This document shows positions 18,570 to 24,595 of a stretch of DNA of 24,595 bases, piece by piece. The DNA lies in NCBI GenBank assembly GCA_016800925.1, contig JABCPU010000835.1, positions 1 through 24,595 of the forward strand. The letters are read 5' to 3'. Under the pieces are notes generated by a model. It saw nothing but the letters and a program-made list of their open reading frames with translations, was not told where the DNA came from and did not search any database. Position numbers and translations under genes: made by a program. How positions within the stretch are numbered: position 1 is the first letter of the stretch; every line of letters begins with the position of its first letter. This DNA comes from Suillus spraguei. Lineage: Eukaryota; Basidiomycota; Agaricomycetes; Boletales; Suillaceae.

Positions 18570-21500
18570 TTACCCCCTCTCTAGGATGAGCGTCATCGCG
18601 AATGTATGAAGGTCTGATGTTACGCATTCTCCATTTCTTGAAATCTTCCGAACTAAGTATAGAACCTTGAATTCTTTTGGTTTTAGCCGCTGTGGGATTC
18701 TTTTTATGAAACTCTGCTATAAGAATCGGGGAATTCTTTACGTTTTCTTCTGGTTCCCATGTCGATTCTTCTATTGGATATCCTTCCCATTTTACTCGGT
18801 ATTGCAGCTTTCCTTGGAATAATCGGCTATCTAATACTTCTTCTACAACAAATTCTTCCTGATTGTCAACTATGTCAGGAGGTGGTCAGGTGGGTTGAGA
18901 ATGAGGGATCATTTGAGATGCATAGTATGGAGTGAGTAATTGAACATGAAAAACCAGATGGATCTGATAATTTGTCGGTAATTTCAATTTATAGTTCACT
19001 TCACCAATCTTCTCTAGTATTTCAAAGGGCCCAAGACAATGATCTGACAATTTTTGACTTGGACGACGTTGTTTAATGTTTTTTTGCGTCTAGCCAGACT
19101 TTGTCTCCCTTTTTATACTGTGGTGCGTCTTTTACTCCTTTGTCATAGAACCATTTCATTCGTTCATTGACTAGTTTCAAAGTATTTTCCGCATCATCTC
19201 TTGCTTCTTTCATTTGATCCACTCTTTCATCAACAACAGGAATACGGGAGTTGGAATTAGGAGATATCGTGAATTCTGGATTATATCCATATAGAACTTT
19301 GAAAGGGCTATGACCAGTGACTGTGACTGTGTTATTATGCGAGAATTTTGCAATCGGCAACCAAGATACCCAATCATTTTGTCTATAAGAGGTAAACAGG
19401 CGTAAATATTGTTCAACTTCTTGATTTATGTGTTCTGTTTGTCCATCCATATGGGGATGATAGGCAGTCGAAGCAGACCATTTTGTGCCTAATCTTTTTG
19501 ACATTTGTCCCATAAATTTTGATACGAACTGTGTTCCTCTATCTAAAATCACTTTCTTTGGTGTTCCATGATGTTTCCATACATTCTTTAAAAATAGCTC
19601 GGCAATTTCATTTGAGTCTACTTCTTTATTGGTGGGAATGAAATGTGCTTGTTTTGTAAATCGATCAATGACAACAAAAATGCTATCACACCCTTCACTC
19701 TTTGGTAGGTCCACAATCAGGTCACATGTAATTGTTTGCCAAGGTCCTTCTGGAACTTCATTTGGCTGTAAAAGTCCCATCGGTTTACTAGGATAGACCT
19801 TTGTTTGTCTGCAACGATCGCAACCATCTACATAGTCGTGAACACTTTTTGTCATCATTGGCCACCAATAGTTTCTGGAAATTAGTTCTAAGGTTTTGGC
19901 ATGTCCAGGATGTCCAGCCTGTGGTGAGTCATGGAATAACTCTAGAATTTCTGGCGGATTTCTTTATCATTTGGAACATAGACCAATCCTCGAATAACAC
20001 CAATCCATCTTCAACATTCCATTCTTTGACTCCTCTACGCAATTGCACCGGTGCTGCTTTTAACGTTTCTAGTGCTTTCATCACTTCAGGCTCTCGTTCT
20101 GTACTTTGTCTAATCTTTTTGAGAAGAGATTTTTCTCCTTCTATAAAAACTTGGCCTCTTTTAGCAGCATTGATTTTGAAAAATTCTGGTTTAAGCAAAA
20201 TGCGATCAGAATTGTCGTTTTCTACCCCCCCTCTGTGGTCTGATCTCCGAGACAGACGATCGGCCTTATCATTGACTACACCAGGCTTATGTTGGAGTGT
20301 AAATTCATACTCCGCCAGGAACAGACTCCATCTGGCTTGCCTTCGTGTCAATTTTTGACTTGTCATGAAATACTCGAGATTCTTATGATCGGTCCAGATC
20401 TCCACAGGGTGAGGTGCTCCCTGCACATAGTGCCTCCACTCTTCTAACGCTCGAATGATTGCTAATAATTCTTTGTCATGAATATCGTAATTTCGTTCTG
20501 CATCATTCATTGACTTCGAATAATAAGCGACAGGATGCCATAGTCCATCTTGCATTTGTTGAGAAAGTACTGCACCAGATGCATAATCAGAAGCATCGGT
20601 CTCTATTCTTTTCTTTTTCTCAACATCTGGCATTACTAGGAGCGGAGCTTCTGTGAATCATTTCTTCAATTCATCAAATGCATGTTGTTGTTTCTCCGTC
20701 CAATTCCATGGAACATCTTTTCTTAGCAAATCATTCATTGGTCTGGCTATATCTGAGAACCCCAATATGAATCTTCGATAGAAGTTGGCAAAACCCATGA
20801 ATGCTTGTATGTCTTTTACACATTTGGGAACAGGCCATTTTAATACTCCTTCTACTTTCACAGGGTCCATAGATACATTGCCTTTTTCCACGATCAACCC
20901 TAAGAATTCGACTTTAGACTGTTTGAAACTACATTTCTCTGGTTTCAAGAACAGGTCATTATCTTTTAATCGTTTGAGTACTTCTCGTATGACTTTTTGG
21001 TGTTGCTCCTTATTTCCATTTGTAAAGATCAAGATGTCATTGATGTAGACAACGACTGTCTTTCCATCAATGAGATCTCTAAATATTTCATTCATCATGG
21101 TCTGGAAAGTTGCTGGAGAATTTGTCAACCCAAAATACATTATGGTTGGTTCATGGTGACCAAAAGGCGTTTTGAAGGCTGCTTTCCACTCGTCTCCTTC
21201 TTTCATCCGAATATTATTGTATCCCCATCGTACATCCATTTTAGAGTACATTGTGGCACCAGTTAAAGCATCAATTAGATCTTGAGATCTTGGTAAAGGG
21301 TACGCATTTTTAACCATTTTCTCATTGAGCTTTCTATAGTCCATTACTGGTCATAATTTGCAATCTTTTTTGGCCACAAAGAAGAAAGGTGCTGCAACAG
21401 GAGACTGTGAATCTCTAATATGTCCTAATGCAGTTTCGGCTTTTAACCAATCTTTCAGTGTGTCCATTTCTTTGGGTGATAAAGGATATGGTTTTGCATT

Positions 21501-22358
21501 CGGTGGAAGATCATTCTCATCTTTGAGATCTATCGCATGATCCCATTTCTTTCTTTCAGGAAATCTCTTTGATTCCTCTTCTGAGAATACACCCAGGTAA
21601 TCATGAAGCCAGTCTGGAACCATTTCTTCTACAGACTTTTTCTTCTTAGTAGCTTCCTCTGCTACTTTTTGTTCTGTGGCGATAGAAGCTTTGTATCTAA
21701 TCCATTCATTCTTTGGACTATCTTCATCTTCTATTTCCTCAACCATCGCCCTCTTCTTCGCCATGCCTTCGTCATCATCTTCCTCTTCCATGGGAATCAG
21801 ATCTGGCAAGTCACCCTGTTTTTGGGTTTTTCGTTTTTCTCTATTTTTTTTGTCTTTTTTCTTTTTTAGTCTCACATTTGACTGGGCATTGTGTAAGAGC
21901 AAATCGTCCTGCATTCCAATCAATCTCTGGATTATGATACCTTAGCCAATCTATACCGATAATGACATCATCGCTTCCTAGATCTGTAACCATGAAGGCT
22001 GCTTTATCTTCTTCATGATCTCCAATCTTTAATCCTATTTCAGCGAATCTTGTCATAGCTCCGGCGGCATTTAAGGAACCATCAATGTTCTTGACTGGTA
22101 TGGGACGCAATAATTTATGACACCGGACATCATTGTTGTTTACAAATCTTTCGCATATAAACAATGTTGATGCACCACAATCCACAAGTGCTTTTATGTC
22201 TGCTTGTCTGTTCTTTCCTTTCAGTGTAATCAGAATATAAAAATGCTCTGATTTGGATCGTATATACACTTCCATTACATCTGAAAAACTAGAAAGAATA
22301 GAGAATCAATCGTTCGGGTCTAGGTCTGCAGACTCTGACTTCAACCCTTCTAAAAACC
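18457..22358 (-). pseudogene. pol: Element F pol: protease, RT, RNase H, integrase, chromodomain
   Basis: -1 frame after gag. Protease ALVDCGASTLF (DCGA). RT has PVMDYRKLNEK and VVYINDILIF, where the first catalytic Asp of the YxDD box is Asn. RNase H has IETDASDYA. Integrase has GHPGH ... GCDRCRQTK, Asp in TCDLIVDLP, Asp in LDRGTQFV and Glu in DGQTEHINQ. Chromodomain has EEFVVEEVLDS ... YRVKWEGYPIEESTW, with cage residues kept. Breaks: TGA at 22306, 21351, 20658 and 18886 (all at expected or plausible Arg); frameshifts in A runs near 21841-21870 and 19075, and near 20000 and 19955. The chromodomain frame stays open through the PPT into the 3' LTR and stops at 18457-18459. Confidence 0.9.
18570..18582 (-). 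other. Polypurine tract of element F, inside the pol frame
   Basis: AGAGAGGGGGTAA on the minus strand directly before TGTCACG. It is read as REGV by the pol frame. Confidence 0.78.
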
Positions 22359-23385
22359 CTTGCCTTCTTTGGAGGATAACCAGTCCTTGAACCATTTAGG
22401 CGCAGTTTCTTCTTCGGCAGATGATGCCTTCACTTGCGCTGGTTTCGGCGCTTCTTTACAGTTCCTAGCCATATGGCCTTCTCCACCACATCTGTAACAT
22501 TTGAAAGCACCAGGCTTTCCTTGCGTTTTGGGGGCATTCTTTTGCCTTCCAGAGTCGACATCCATAGCGTCACTGTTACTGGGTCCAGCCCTTGATGAAG
22601 AAGGAACTCCACTGTTAGACTTGGAGTCCACCAGGTGTTTCACTTCTTCTCTGCGTCCAACTCTTCAAAGTTTTGCCCAATTTCTACTGCTCTTTCAATC
22701 AGTTTATTGAGAGTGTTCTTGTCCTTGAGCGCAACATGAGCGAGTTGTTCTTTGATCCGGGTTTGTAGACCAGATCGGAGTTTGAGGCAGAGGTCATAGT
22801 CAGAGAAGTTTGTGAATACCGACTTTTGTTTGAAAGATGCAACGTATTCTGGAACAGAACTAGATCCTTGCCTAAGGGTCTCTAATTCTCTAATGGCCTT
22901 TGCTTCTTTTTCTCATCTTTAAACATGCATGAGAACTCCTCTAAGAAGTCTTGGAAGTCCAATTCTCCTGCAGCTTGTTTTTTAACATAAGGTTCTGCCC
23001 ATTTTCCGGCATTTCCCTGAAGATAAGACAACATTAAACTGAGGTGTTGTTGTTGCATTGCGTTAGGGTATTGTGTGAGGTAGAGGGATACTTGTGCCAG
23101 GAATGTTTCAACGTCGATGGAATCTTTTCCTCCAGTGAACTCTGTTGGCTTTGCAATTTTGGGAGCTCCTCCAGAAGGTGTCAGTTTTGCTTCTAGATCA
23201 TCAACCATGTCCTTATATTGATGGAGTTGCTCATGGAGTTCTTCATTCTGGGTCTGTAAGATTTCATTCATATCCTTGAGCCTTTGAACTTGCTCTTGAA
23301 CTGGAGCAATCACAGCATTGATAGCATTTGCGATATACTCAGCCAAAGCTTGTTCACTGGGAATGGTAGTGGCGGGAGCAGACAT
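22350..23385 (-). pseudogene. gag: Element F Gag (frameshifted)
   Basis: ATG at 23383-23385. The N-terminal ~165 residues include a coiled coil (VQEQVQRLKDMNEILQTQ) and a capsid-like part (FTGGKDSIDVETFLAQVSLY). The frame is lost near 22917 in an A/G run. The following capsid segment (to ~22660) is in another frame, and a second shift near 22645 leads into the last 97 codons with the CCHC knuckle CYRCGGEGHMARNC. It ends GGT TTT TAG at 22350. Restoring the frames is not attempted; the order of parts is that of an ordinary Gag. Confidence 0.85.
22353..22359 (-). promoter_or_regulatory. Putative -1 frameshift heptamer, gag-pol of F
   Basis: AAG GGT TTT TAG gives G GGT TTT in correct register directly before the gag stop. 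The -1 frame is open from here to the protease except for one TGA at 22306-22308, where CGA is plausible. Confidence 0.68.
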
Positions 23386-24120
23386 AGTACCAGTTGTGTT
23401 CTGGAACCCGATTTACTGATGTCTGTGGTTGACTAGTCGTAACGGTCAACCCGAAGGAAAGATGGTGAAAGGAGATGGGAAAAGAAGTATGTAAATGGAA
23501 AACTGAGCGGTCCCCGATATCTGATCGGATCTACCACGTACTCAGGTCCTAAAGGGTTCTTTAATCAACCCAACTAGGCGCTTCCCTATTTACTAACTAA
23601 GAAAACTATAGTAAAGGTTTTTGTGATCTTCCAAGTGGGAAAAACTCGAGGGACACGGTGCTCTTCCAGCCGAAGCTTACAAGCGACCAGTCTATCTTGA
23701 ACAACGAGGCAATTCCACTAAATACTTCGAAGAAGACTAGACCTTCTATCGTATGAAAGAAATATACTATAGAGCTCAGCAGGCAGGGTCTTGGGCCAGC
23801 ACTGAGGTCACGGATCGAACACCTAATGTTGCTCGTCCACCGTCTACTAGCAGCAGCAATGTAAGGCTGGGCCTGGTAGAGGTCTACTAACTACAAAAGA
23901 CTATTGGTAGAAATGCGCTCAAATGAGCAAAGGGGAGAAGAAAGATCGCGACTTTTTAGGGTCGGGCAAGACAAAATTTTGTACTAGCCTGCAAGTGCAG
24001 TGCCTTTACAGACGCGTACAGAAGATGATAAGAGACTTTTGAGAGTCGTCTACAACTACTATCGTTGAAGAGGAATCCAAAAGAAAAGTATGCAGCGGTA
24101 TGCGAGTCGGAGTCCCCTAA
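23386..24120 (-). other. Element F long 5' leader, AUG-free
   Basis: About 735 bp between the primer site and the gag ATG with no gene that I can recognise. On the RNA strand it contains no AUG at all, and none from the predicted start at 24259 either (873 nt). The opposite strand of the 23386-24133 stretch has 13 ATG. It probably carries packaging and priming signals. Confidence 0.7.
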
Positions 24121-24131
24121 AGTTCAAACCT
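24121..24131 (-). promoter_or_regulatory. Element F self-priming primer-binding site
   Basis: AGGTTTGAACT on the minus strand, two bases inside the LTR and exactly complementary to AGTTCAAACCT at 24259-24249 in the LTR. The flanking bases also pair in part. Confidence 0.73.
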
Positions 24132-24133
24132 AA

Positions 24134-24595
24134 TGTCACAACCCACAAAACGAATTAACGCTAGGGCAGAGACTAGGACTCAAACTAAGGTTATCACAAA
24201 GAGAGAGAGGAGCAAGGACGTCTTGGATTGCTACAGTGTAGATACAAGAGGTTTGAACTAAAGAACTACTACAGCGAAACTAGCTAACTATATACACATA
24301 TTGAAACTGAGATATAAACTGAGTTTGAAACTACTAGCCAATCATAAAATAGAAATGAGAATCGTACGATGTGATGATTGTGACATTGTTATGACATCAT
24401 ATTCTAGAAGGTTCTAAGATCACGTGATACTATCTTATCTTATCTATAGCATCATAAAAGATCTCTTCATCTTCATCAGGAAGTTCGGTTATAGAAGCGG
24501 ATAGGGATTTCATGGAGTTTGTGTTTGTCTTAGCGCTGGGTTTAGACGCTTTAGGGAAATTGAGAAAGAGTAATGATTTGTATTTGGAAATTCGT
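24134..24595 (-). repeat. Element F 5' LTR (truncated by window end)
   Basis: Repeat of 18096-18569 with many substitutions and small indels. The window ends at ATTCGT, four bases before the LTR end seen in the other copy. Confidence 0.93.
24259..24294 (-). promoter_or_regulatory. Element F promoter: TATATA box and predicted start site
   Basis: TATATA at 24294-24289 on the minus strand, then AGTTCAAACCT starting at 24259, 35 nt downstream. AUG codons are frequent upstream of this point and absent downstream until gag. Confidence 0.65.

Larger units (their letters stand above)
18096..24595 (-). mobile_element. Element F: family III chromovirus, strongly decayed
   Basis: Minus orientation, TG...CA LTRs at 18096-18569 and 24134 to the window end (the last few bases of that LTR are outside). 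Gag, protease, RT, RNase H, integrase and chromodomain are all present in order, but broken by at least four TGA codons and several frameshifts. The two LTRs differ at many sites and small indels by eye, more than those of A. The base block ATCAA (18091-18095) is the probable left TSD; its partner is outside the window. Confidence 0.93.

Noticed and set aside
23806..23835. tRNA B-box-like word GTTCGATCC on the minus strand in the F leader
   Set aside because: The flanking bases do not form a T stem, and no A box or acceptor stem is found.

Overview
The window looks like a stretch of fungal heterochromatin, most likely from a mushroom-type basidiomycete (Agaricomycete). It is built entirely from nested Ty3/gypsy LTR retrotransposons of the chromodomain-carrying (chromovirus) kind. 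I see no host gene, rRNA, tRNA or CRISPR. The fungal call rests on the element types, on two 49-55 bp introns with GTGAGT donors in one gene, and on a Zn2Cys6-like cysteine cluster. The species cannot be named from the sequence.

Six element copies from three families are visible. Family I is element A (minus strand, 12..14773). Family II has four copies: B (minus, 2955..9827), C (minus, 14774..16706 plus bases 1..11), D (plus, remnant 3085..4470) and E (plus, 16707..18095). Family III is element F (minus, 18096 to the window end). The nesting is C into E, A into C, B into A, and D into B, followed by a deletion. F sits separately in the 3' part of E. The 5-bp target duplications GAGGG (A) and GAAGA (B) are present at both ends.

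Layout from left to right: C remnant (1-11); A 3' LTR (12-754); an antisense three-exon gene of A (950-1965); the A integrase C-terminus and chromodomain (2023-2954); element B with D at its left end (2955-9827); A integrase N-terminal half, RNase H, RT and protease (9833-12700); A gag (12691-13983); A 5' LTR (14029-14773); C protease, gag and 5' LTR (14774-16706); E integrase, chromodomain and the start of a third ORF (16707-18095); F 3' LTR, pol, gag, leader and 5' LTR (18096-24595).

The three families share an expression plan that can be read from the sequence. A TATA box in the 5' LTR is followed 34-35 nt later by an 11-nt sequence complementary to a site just inside the LTR, which is the Tf1-type self-priming arrangement. 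The leader from that predicted start to the gag ATG is essentially free of AUG. Gag ends directly after a -1 frameshift heptamer, and pol lies in the -1 frame. Pol carries protease, RT, RNase H, integrase and a chromodomain. Two families also carry extra genes between pol and the 3' LTR. Family I has an antisense, intron-containing coiled-coil/Zn-cluster gene, and family II has a sense ORF with two zinc knuckles. Most pol genes are broken, usually by in-frame TGA where Arg is expected, consistent with CpG deamination.
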